64,000 bases of DNA from Paraburkholderia sp. Lineage in GTDB: Bacteria; Pseudomonadota; Gammaproteobacteria; Burkholderiales; Burkholderiaceae. Shown piece after piece: positions 19,592 through 27,970 of this stretch (the stretch's first letter is position 1; each line of letters begins with the position of its first letter). The stretch lies in assembly GCF_026225065.1 (NCBI RefSeq), contig NZ_JAMFSB010000112.1, positions 1 to 64,000 on the forward strand. The letters are read 5' to 3'. The position numbers were made by a program, and so were the translations under genes. Below the pieces are notes generated by a model. It was not told the origin of the DNA. It made no database searches and worked only from the letters and a program-made list of their open reading frames with translations.

Positions 19592-20302
19592 TCAGAGCTT
19601 TAGTAAAGCCGTTTTCATCCAGTCGTGAACCGCCCGGCTCAACTCCTGTTGCGAAGTCTCAACAGAGGAAAATTCGGGACCCACGACGACCCGGATATGC
19701 CCTTTTCTGTCTGGCCACCCTTTTGCCGGCCAAACTTTTCCCGCGTTATGCACCACGGGTACCACCGGGGCGCCAGTCGCACATGCCAGACGGATCCCGC
19801 CCGAGGTCAGCCGAAGCGGCGCGTCGTGCGGCACGCGGGTGCCCTCCGGAAAGATCACTACGACATCACCCTTGGCGAGCCGCTCGGCACACTCTTGCGT
19901 GACCGCCTGATGAGCCTGACGCGGCGACCCGCGGTTCAGGCTTACCATATCCAGGCCCCGCAGCACCCAGCCGAAAAACGGAATGCGCAACAAATCTTCC
20001 TTGAAGACGAAACTGATGCGGCGTGGAAACAGCGCGAGAAATGCCAGCGTCTCCCATGTCGACTCGTGCCGGCACAATAGAATCGACGGCCCGGCCGGGA
20101 GGTGCTCAAGCCCTTCCACCGAACAGGTCACGCCGGGTAGCCAACGCATCCATGCAACCATTGCACGACACCATTGCGCTGCCAGCCAGTAACGTCCTGA
20201 CCTTCCCGCGAAAGGGAATAACACGAGGATCAACGCGGAATAGACCGTGCCGCTGCCGAGCAGGCCGACAATGAAAAACCATTTGAAGAACTTGGAGCGC
20301 AT
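19592..20302 (-). CDS. 1-acyl-sn-glycerol-3-phosphate acyltransferase (PlsC family)
   Basis: CRHESTWETL (HX4D-like) and VVIFPEGTR motifs. Confidence 0.92.
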   Translation of the reverse strand: MRSKFFKWFFIVGLLGSGTVYSALILVLFPFAGRSGRYWLAAQWCRAMVAWMRWLPGVTCSVEGLEHLPAGPSILLCRHESTWETLAFLALFPRRISFVFKEDLLRIPFFGWVLRGLDMVSLNRGSPRQAHQAVTQECAERLAKGDVVVIFPEGTRVPHDAPLRLTSGGIRLACATGAPVVPVVHNAGKVWPAKGWPDRKGHIRVVVGPEFSSVETSQQELSRAVHDWMKTALLKL

Positions 20303-20759
20303 GAAAAACCGAGTGAATAAGGAATGGAACCGGAAGGTGTTGCGTCGCCGCCCGTCGAGATTGCGTGCGAGCCCAGACGTGCGTGTGTGATGTCGCGCGC
20401 GGTGGTGTCGTGACTGAAACCTCGACGCCGGGCCATGCAGGCTAGCGGCCGCAGAACCGATAGCAAGCTAGTCTGACACAAATTAAATCCGAGCCCATGC
20501 TTCGCGCGCAATCATTTCGGCGTGGAACACGTTGAAGTCACGGCGGCTCCCTTGTGTAACGACCTACCGCATAAAGCCGCACATCGCACCCGGCTCCGTT
20601 GCAAAACCATTAAAAACCCTTAATCCCTGTGGCGACGCCAGGTTACCAGCCATCGGTGATGATGACCGTGTGATCTCTTCGATGGTCATCCGAGCACGCA
20701 TTGTCAGCAGTGCGAATGCAGGGTCGACTCGTGCCTCCTCCTTCGTGAACCGATAAGCC

Positions 20760-21434
20760 ATGCCTAAAGTGCTCTCTGTGGAAGACGATGAATTGATGAT
20801 TCACGAGATTGTGAGCTCGCTCTCGGAGTCTGGCTATGAGGTCGACGTCGCACGCTGCGGGCGCGATGGCATCGCCAAAATCATGGCGTTCCCCTACGAT
20901 CTCGTAACACTGGATCGCACGCTTCCTGACCTGGATGGCTTGACGATTCTCACGACCATGCGCGACGTAGGCATCGATACGCCCGTGCTGCTCGTCAGCT
21001 CCATGTCGAATGTCGACGAACGCGTCAGGGGCTTAAGGGCCGGTGGCGACGACTATCTCACCAAGCCGTTCGCGCGCGAAGAAATGGCCGCTCGCGCCGA
21101 GGTGCTCCTGCGGCGCAAAACCCCGCAGCGCACGGCTGAAACGAGCCTTCAGGTTAGCGAACTGAAATTCGATCTGCTCAAGCATAGAGCCAGTCATCAC
21201 GGTGAGGTGCTGGACCTCCAGCCAACCGAACTCAAACTGCTCGAATACATGATGCGCCACTCTGGCCAGGTGCTCACCCGTACGATGATCTTCGAGGGCG
21301 TGTGGGGTTGCCGCTTCGACCCGGGCACGAATCTGATCGATGTTCATGTGGGGCGCTTGCGCAAGAAGCTCGGCGCTGCGGGAGAAGCCCCGCAAATCCG
21401 CACGGTTAGAGGGTCCGGTTACATTCTTGGCTAA
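20760..21434 (+). CDS. OmpR/PhoB-type response regulator (canonical receiver)
   Basis: VEDDE acidic pocket, phospho-acceptor in LVTLDRTLPDLDG, LTKPF Lys; C-terminal winged helix. Confidence 0.95.
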   Translation: MPKVLSVEDDELMIHEIVSSLSESGYEVDVARCGRDGIAKIMAFPYDLVTLDRTLPDLDGLTILTTMRDVGIDTPVLLVSSMSNVDERVRGLRAGGDDYLTKPFAREEMAARAEVLLRRKTPQRTAETSLQVSELKFDLLKHRASHHGEVLDLQPTELKLLEYMMRHSGQVLTRTMIFEGVWGCRFDPGTNLIDVHVGRLRKKLGAAGEAPQIRTVRGSGYILG

Positions 21435-21579
21435 ACATTGCTGCTGATTAAAAATCTCTTCACTTTCATGCTCGCGTTGCGATAGGCCCACCGCTCTATT
21501 CTGCTTCTTACCGAGACGCACATCGCGTTGTGCGGTACAGACCGGACCTAAACCATCTCTTCCTCTTAGAGGAGCAGTC

Positions 21580-21849
21580 ATGAAAGCCATCAAGATCGCA
21601 GCTCTGCTGGGTATTCTCGCAACCAGCTCGGCCTTTGCCCAAAGTAACCAGGCCACTGCCGCTACATCGAACGACGCCCCGAGCACCGTGGCAATGTCGA
21701 ACGCCACGCCGCAAGACGCCGGCACATGGGTTCCGCCGTCCCAGGCGATGGCGCCGAAGACCCGTGCCCAGGTTTACGGCGAACTCGTGCAAGCCGAAAA
21801 AGATGGTCAGCTTAACTACCTGAATACCGTCGTCTACGCTCATCCGTAA
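21580..21849 (+). CDS. small secreted protein, DUF4148-like
   Basis: MKAIKIAALLGILATSSAFAQ signal; KTRAQVYGELVQAEKDGQLNYLNTVVYAHP. Confidence 0.75.
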   Translation: MKAIKIAALLGILATSSAFAQSNQATAATSNDAPSTVAMSNATPQDAGTWVPPSQAMAPKTRAQVYGELVQAEKDGQLNYLNTVVYAHP

Positions 21850-21941
21850 ACGCCTCGCGGGATGCCGGCGTGACCAATGGCATCCCGCAACGCAATCCGG
21901 CTTCACCCGCCTTTGCACCTTCTGACATCAAGGAATCTGTC

Positions 21942-22217
21942 ATGAAAACCTTCATGCTGGCAGCGCTTATCAGCCTCGCCGCAAGCAGCAGCGCATTTGC
22001 CCAGACCAACACGGGAGCAAGCGATCCGCATTCGGCATCGAGCGACTCCAGCTTCACCACCGCAGCAGCAACGCCCGATCAAGCCGGCCAGTGGGTCGCG
22101 CCTTATGGTCAACCGGTTGCTGGAAGAACCCGCGCACAGGTGTATCAGAGACTCGTCAAGGCCGAGCAGGACGGCCAACTCGCCTATCTCGACAGCACTG
22201 TGTATGCCCATCATTGA
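21942..22217 (+). CDS. small secreted protein, DUF4148-like (tandem paralogue)
   Basis: MKTFMLAALISLAASSSAFAQ signal; RTRAQVYQRLVKAEQDGQLAYLDSTVYAHH. Confidence 0.75.
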   Translation: MKTFMLAALISLAASSSAFAQTNTGASDPHSASSDSSFTTAAATPDQAGQWVAPYGQPVAGRTRAQVYQRLVKAEQDGQLAYLDSTVYAHH

Positions 22218-22390
22218 GCAACATGCGCTGGATGGCCGGCCCGCTTCAGTGGCCAGACCCACGTAACGCGAACAGGTCAATCCAGCCGGCTTAATTATCT
22301 AAAATGTTCAGTTATCCTTGTGATACCCGCTTAGTGCGACGCCAGACTGGGCGCGCCTTATCGTGCGCATGCAGATTCACCGTTTGATGT

Positions 22391-23071
22391 TCAACGCGAA
22401 GCCAACTGATAGCCGTACCGGCTAATCGTCTCGACCCTCGCTCTAAACTCGTTCATTTCCAGCTTGCGCCTCAAACGCGACACCACCAGGTTGACGCTGG
22501 ACGGATCGACGTCCTCCTTGTCGGGCCATGCGTAGCGGATTAGCTGATCTCTCGCGACCGGTGCGTTCACCTGACGCAGCAGACATTCAATCAGCAGATA
22601 TTCGCGCTTGGTCATCAGTACGCGCTTGCCGTCTTCGACGAGATCGCGGGTAAGCGGATCCAGCTTTAGCTGGATCATGGTGGCCGATGGTTGAGCCGAG
22701 CGCGCCACCGATGCCCGATGAAGCGCCAGCATGCGCTCCTGCATCTCCAGAAACGAATACGGTTGCACGAAGCAGGCGTCGGCGCCCGCGCGCAACACCC
22801 GGGCGCGATCTTGCGAACTGCCGCTGGCAAGCGCAACGATCACGGCCGGGGCACGTGGCAGCCGCGCCAGTTCGGGTAGCGCGTCGAAGAGCGAGGTGAT
22901 CAGGGTGACGCCTACAGCGGAAATGACGATCGCATCGAACTCCTCATGCGAGGCGAGATAGAGGGCGTAGCGGAGATTGTCCGCTGCCTGGACGCTATGC
23001 GCGCTTTCCCTGAATGCCTTATGTAGGTAGACCGTCTCCGTTTCGGAGGAAGAAACCAGCAGGATTCTCAT
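22391..23071 (-). CDS. response regulator with degenerate receiver and winged-helix DNA-binding domain
   Basis: C-terminal Trans_reg_C-type domain (MTKREYLLIECLLRQVNAPVARDQLIRYAW...VSRLRRKLE); receiver lacks DD pocket, phospho-Asp and Lys. Confidence 0.88.
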   Translation of the reverse strand: MRILLVSSSETETVYLHKAFRESAHSVQAADNLRYALYLASHEEFDAIVISAVGVTLITSLFDALPELARLPRAPAVIVALASGSSQDRARVLRAGADACFVQPYSFLEMQERMLALHRASVARSAQPSATMIQLKLDPLTRDLVEDGKRVLMTKREYLLIECLLRQVNAPVARDQLIRYAWPDKEDVDPSSVNLVVSRLRRKLEMNEFRARVETISRYGYQLASR

Positions 23072-23084
23072 CTAGCGTTATGAC

Positions 23085-24548
23085 CTACTGCAAGTTGTGT
23101 GGCCAGCAATCGATTGTGATTGTCGTTCCCCGGTCTTCGCCGCCAATTCGCAGCTCGAAGTCATGCAGCCGGATGATTGCCGAAACGATGCCAAGTCCAA
23201 GACCGGTTCCCGGTACGTGACGTGTCTGCTCGACACGGTAAAAGCGGTTTAGCACTGCATTACGCTCGCTCACCGGAATGCCGGGGCCGTTATCGGCAAT
23301 CACGAGTTGAGGCCCCGACTGGCTCGACCATAGATCGACGCTCACCTCGCCGCCGTTGGGCGCGAATTTGATCGCATTGTCGAGCAGGTTACTGAATGCC
23401 TCGAATAGCAAGGCGCGGTCAGCATGCAACGGTCCGACTGCTTCCGTGCTGGACTTCAGAATGATCGATTTTTCTTCGGCAAGCGGTTCATAGAGCTCGC
23501 ACAGCTCATCGACCAGAGTCCGCAAGGAGATCACGTCGAAGCCGCTGCGCCGTTGCAGCGCACCAATCTCCGAAATACGCAGCATCGCGCCAAAGCGTTC
23601 GAGAATCGAGTCGGCTTCGACACGCGCGTTAGCGAGCAGCGAGTCGGCCGCGTTGTCGCCCGTGGTCCGCACCCGCTCGGCGAGGTTGGCCAGCTGTAGA
23701 CGCAAACGCACCAGCGGCGTACGCAGATCGTGCGCAATGCCGTCGCACGCGCCTTTGACTTCATTCATGAGGCGCTCGACTTCGTCGAGCATGTGATTGA
23801 CGAGGTGACACAGCATGTCCAGTTCGTCACGACCGCCGGTGGGCAAGCGTTGCGCGAGGTCCCCATTGGCGATGCGGGTCGTCACGCGCCGCATGTCCGC
23901 CACGCGGCCCATCTGACGCAAGCTCAGCAACAGGCCGGTAGCAAGACTGAGCCCGAGACACAGCACGCCGCCGCCGATCAACACCTTGGTCAGTTCTTCC
24001 CGCACATGCTGCACATCGGACAGGTTTCGTCCTATGACGAGTTTGACACCGTTGTCGCGGAGCTCCCCTATCACACGCACCGTGGGCATCGACGCGTTAT
24101 CCGGCAGTTCGATCGTGCGTCCCATGCTGGTGCTATGGGATTCGCCGGCTTTGTCGAGCTTCAGCCCTGGTGGCATCTCGCCAATGTCTCCCGCTATCCG
24201 GTGACCGTCTGGAGCGAATACGCCGTAGTAATTGGTGTGCCGGATTTCGCGCTCGAGTCTTTGGCTGATGACGGAGGCGAGTTGATCGTCAGACTTCGAA
24301 TCGAAGTAACGCATCTGCCAGCGAATCCCACTGTCGGCTTCACGTTCCATCGCCGCGCCCACGGAGTATTCGAGGAACCCCAGCAAGGCCACGAAACACA
24401 AGGTAAAAATCGCCGCGTATGCTGACAGCCATCTAAACGTAGTCGTATGCCAGCGTTCGCCCGAACGGTGCCTGACGGTCGTCTCCTGTTTATCGGTGGA
24501 GATCGCCTTCCCTCGTACTTTGCCAAAATCCAGAGTGGACACGGTCAT
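23085..24548 (-). CDS. sensor histidine kinase (HAMP, HisKA, HATPase)
   Basis: Two TM helices, HAMP, H-box GIAHDLRTPLVRLR, N-box NLLDNAIKFAP, G-boxes DNGPGIP and GTGLGLGIV. Confidence 0.95.
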   Translation of the reverse strand: MTVSTLDFGKVRGKAISTDKQETTVRHRSGERWHTTTFRWLSAYAAIFTLCFVALLGFLEYSVGAAMEREADSGIRWQMRYFDSKSDDQLASVISQRLEREIRHTNYYGVFAPDGHRIAGDIGEMPPGLKLDKAGESHSTSMGRTIELPDNASMPTVRVIGELRDNGVKLVIGRNLSDVQHVREELTKVLIGGGVLCLGLSLATGLLLSLRQMGRVADMRRVTTRIANGDLAQRLPTGGRDELDMLCHLVNHMLDEVERLMNEVKGACDGIAHDLRTPLVRLRLQLANLAERVRTTGDNAADSLLANARVEADSILERFGAMLRISEIGALQRRSGFDVISLRTLVDELCELYEPLAEEKSIILKSSTEAVGPLHADRALLFEAFSNLLDNAIKFAPNGGEVSVDLWSSQSGPQLVIADNGPGIPVSERNAVLNRFYRVEQTRHVPGTGLGLGIVSAIIRLHDFELRIGGEDRGTTITIDCWPHNLQ

Positions 24549-25068
24549 CGGCCCCTCACTTGTAGATTTGTTGAAAGCGTGGACTTGACGGGCATCCTCG
24601 CGACGCAAGCGGTCAAGAGGAAAATGGATTGAGCGTAAGACCACATAGTGAACATCCGAAAGTCACGCGCGTTTTCTGCTATCGATGTCGAAAGCTTCAA
24701 CATCGCCAAAAACATTACAATAAGGATTCCATAGCTTACAGATTCTGCTATATTTAATTTGAGTGACGTCTCATCTACGCTTGCCGCGACACGCCTGCAT
24801 CGGCGTCCATGCGAAGCTCGCCATCAGGCAGTGCCCTGCCAATCTCCTGTTGCGCGCCACCAGGACATAGTCCTACTGGTTACAGTCCTGGCATCATAGC
24901 CCCGCACGAATAAATACCAGACCGCACGAAGATGAAAAACCCGTCACGTTTGTACACATTGCATGAAACATCAATGCAAATTCTTTACATTGAGCCAACT
25001 GCAAGCCGTCACATGACTCACGAAAGATCGCGTCGAAGGCAACCTGAGCGCGAAATACCGCAACAATG

Positions 25069-25104
25069 AAAAAAGCACACGCCGAATTCCGGCGTGTGCT
25101 TTTT
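25069..25104 (-). terminator. intrinsic terminator downstream of porin (bidirectional-looking)
   Basis: AAAAAAGCACACGCCG-AATTC-CGGCGTGTGCTTTTT. Confidence 0.85.
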
Positions 25105-25128
25105 ATGCTGACGCTAAAGTGGGGCGTC

Positions 25129-26274
25129 TTAGAAGCGATGCATCATAGCGATGCGATACACCATCTGGTTGCCGCTCGACGACTCGCCTGGCGATCCGAG
25201 AATGTTCGCATAATCAAAGTCCTGGCCGGTCTTGCCATCTGCATGTTGGTACGCTCCCTGCACGTAAACCGAGGTGCGTGCGCTCAGATCATAGTCGAGC
25301 ATCAGCGATAGCTGGTTCCAGTTCGGATCCGAACTGCCCGTCACCGTCGAAACGTGAGCGCGCGTATACGTGTACGCCGCGCCTAGCCAGAAGTCATGTG
25401 CAAAGAAGTACTGGCCGTTGAGTTCGATATTGTCGAACTTCCACGAGTTCTGTGTTCCGGGCGCCGGTTGCGTAACGAAGTAAGCGTTGGAGGTCGGGTT
25501 GTAGATATCAACGTGCGAATAGGCCAGCGAGACGATCGCCTTGTCGGCGAACTTGTACGAAAAGGCGGCGTCGATGTTTTGTTGCGAGCTCCCCATGAAC
25601 ACCACTGTCGCGCTCGGCGCCGCGCCACCGGCAGTCGCACCGCCGTTGTCGGTCTTCATATAAGCGGCAACCGCAGTGACCGGGCCCATCTGGTACTGGA
25701 CCGCTGCACTGTATACGCGATTGTCGGCAAACCCACCCGCCTCATTGCTAAAGCCGTACAGGGCCTCGCCGCTGAAGCCCGCAACCGTAGGCGACACATA
25801 CTTGATCGAGTTCTGGATGCGGTAATCCCAGTCCGCATTGTCGTTGTCGTACGGGTGTGAACCAAGGTCGCCCTCCCAATTGCCGGCCGCGGTGAGAGCG
25901 CTCCACATATCGACGGTCGGATCGTACTGGCGGCCCATCGTGAAGGTGCCGTACTGCGCCGACGACAGGCCAACATAAGCCTGGCGGCCGAACAGCAGAC
26001 CGCCTTGCCCCATTGTGCCCGTGTTGGTGTTGAAGCCGTTTTCCAAACGAAAGATTGCGCTCAGGCCGCCGCCAAGGTCTTCGCTGCCTTTCAGGCCAAA
26101 GCGGCTCCCGGCCGCGTCGCCGCTCACCATCTGGTAGCCGCGGTTGCCGGCGGCGTTGGTGGTGAAATCGAAACCCTCATCAATGAGGCCATAAAGCGTG
26201 ACACTGTTTTGAGCATGCGCGACATTACACAGCGCAAGTGCGGACAACAATCCGGCCAAACATGGTTTCTTCAT
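25129..26274 (-). CDS. Gram-negative porin (OmpC-like, Burkholderia-type)
   Basis: MKKPCLAGLLSALALCNVAHAQNSVTLYGLIDEGFDFTTNAAG...; ends with YRIAMMHRF. Confidence 0.95.
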   Translation of the reverse strand: MKKPCLAGLLSALALCNVAHAQNSVTLYGLIDEGFDFTTNAAGNRGYQMVSGDAAGSRFGLKGSEDLGGGLSAIFRLENGFNTNTGTMGQGGLLFGRQAYVGLSSAQYGTFTMGRQYDPTVDMWSALTAAGNWEGDLGSHPYDNDNADWDYRIQNSIKYVSPTVAGFSGEALYGFSNEAGGFADNRVYSAAVQYQMGPVTAVAAYMKTDNGGATAGGAAPSATVVFMGSSQQNIDAAFSYKFADKAIVSLAYSHVDIYNPTSNAYFVTQPAPGTQNSWKFDNIELNGQYFFAHDFWLGAAYTYTRAHVSTVTGSSDPNWNQLSLMLDYDLSARTSVYVQGAYQHADGKTGQDFDYANILGSPGESSSGNQMVYRIAMMHRF

Positions 26275-26614
26275 TTGCCTTGTACCTGATAAGTGAGGTG
26301 AGAGAGTCTGTCTTTTCCTTTGCCCTTCTGCGCTCTGCGGCGCTGTCACTGCCGGGTGCGGCAGCAACATGAAAGTGCAAGCAAAGTTTAAGTAGCCACT
26401 TTTCTTGACGAGACGGGCACTAAAGAAAGTCAGACTTTCAACAAACGCAAGTACGAAAGGCAGCCGCTCCATCGCCTTTGGTGGAGCGGCCTCGAGTTTC
26501 CTTTTTGAAAAAAATTGCTCGCTTTAGACCGGCAAGTGTCGTGCAGGTGCGACAGCATCGGTCAAAACAAGCTTCCGGGCTATTGCCGGACGTGCTCATG
26601 CGCTCTGCGGATCG

Positions 26615-26926
26615 CTATGGCGTCGCCGAGTATTGCACGGTCGGTACACCGTTCGCGGGCGTGCAATCCTGTCGATATTCCGCGTTCAGCTTCTTCTGAG
26701 CGGCCATGAGTTCGGACGGGTAATAGTTGTCGTTAGCGCTCGGGTCATAGCCGACCGCTTCGAGCTCCGACAGCTCGTTCATCAATTGCTTATGCGTAAC
26801 CTCGGTTTTGAGGCGCGTGAACGGATAGTCGTTGCATTGCTGCGGTGTCAGTCCGGGGGATGCCCAGCCAGCCGCGCTCACGGTCAGCAAAACCGCTGCC
26901 GCTATTGCCTTTTCGAAGTGTTTCAT
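26615..26926 (-). CDS. small secreted DUF4148-like protein
   Basis: Signal peptide; THKQLMNELSELEAVGYDPSANDNYYPSELMAAQKKLNAEY. Confidence 0.85.
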   Translation of the reverse strand: MKHFEKAIAAAVLLTVSAAGWASPGLTPQQCNDYPFTRLKTEVTHKQLMNELSELEAVGYDPSANDNYYPSELMAAQKKLNAEYRQDCTPANGVPTVQYSATP

Positions 26927-27280
26927 TTGTGCCCTCCAGGGTTAGAGCCATTGAGCAGGCCTAACGCGAGAAGGACGCTCTTACGTTGGCCTGCTAAACA
27001 AGAACCTGCAAGACAACGTTAATCTTCCCAGCCCGTAAACGCCGTTTCGCCAAGATGAAGAATGATTTACGTGTCTACAGGCTGGGCACATGACACACAC
27101 ACGGAAATTATTTATCAGTTATCCAGATTAATTAGCACCGCTGCCCGGTGGCGATTTCTTCGTTCGGCTACGGCAGCCACGGCAATCTACCCTTTCGACA
27201 CTACGCAGTTTTTCGCACGGACGGCGCCGCGTTTGCAAACGTGCGCCGTTACGTCCCGACCCGGGAAACACCGCCTGACG

Positions 27281-27583
27281 TCATCGGCCGCGGAAAATGT
27301 TGCATTGCGGACGGGTCGCGCATCGCGGGCCGCCCGACTGTCCATCGAAATCGACAGTACCTCCATATGACGCGTTAGTCATAGCGTGTGCCTGCGACAT
27401 GCCGGGCTGCCCCGTTTCGCTGTAGGGCATGTCTGTCGCGTCTTGCGCGGTCTCGTTCGCGTTCCGCTCCTGGATCGCGCGCCCCCGCGCTTGCATGTCC
27501 GGGCGAATCTCCTGCCCGTTTGTTACGCTGGCCGCCAGCAGCAGCCCCGCGCCAGCCAACGGCAATACGATAAGTGCTTTCAT
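27281..27583 (-). CDS. small secreted hypothetical protein
   Basis: MKALIVLPLAGAGLLLAASVTNGQE signal-like N-terminus. Confidence 0.55.
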   Translation of the reverse strand: MKALIVLPLAGAGLLLAASVTNGQEIRPDMQARGRAIQERNANETAQDATDMPYSETGQPGMSQAHAMTNASYGGTVDFDGQSGGPRCATRPQCNIFRGR

Positions 27584-27970
27584 CTCGACGCTCCTTGCAT
27601 CCTCGAGCGGACGCACAACGGGCCGCCACGGCCCGCCGGCGACATTCCCGCCACGCTACCCGACTAACGACGCCTATCGCCCTCCCCGTTGCCCGAAGGG
27701 GCAATGCAGTGCAACAAACGAGCGTCTGAAGGGGGTTGATACCCAGCCCAAGACGCAGGGAATGCCCGCACCGCACCTCCGTTATAGGTCAAGTTCGCAA
27801 GACGTCAACGAACCGCCCCACCAGCGCAGACTCCCGCTGTCCAAGGCCGCCGCCTTGCTTGTCGACCGCATGCTTCGGTGCGGCATGACACCTGCTGAGG
27901 TTATATTCTGATATGACACGTTTTCCCGTTCGCGTTCATTCGTCATAGTGCTGCACCGCCGGAGAGGTAG

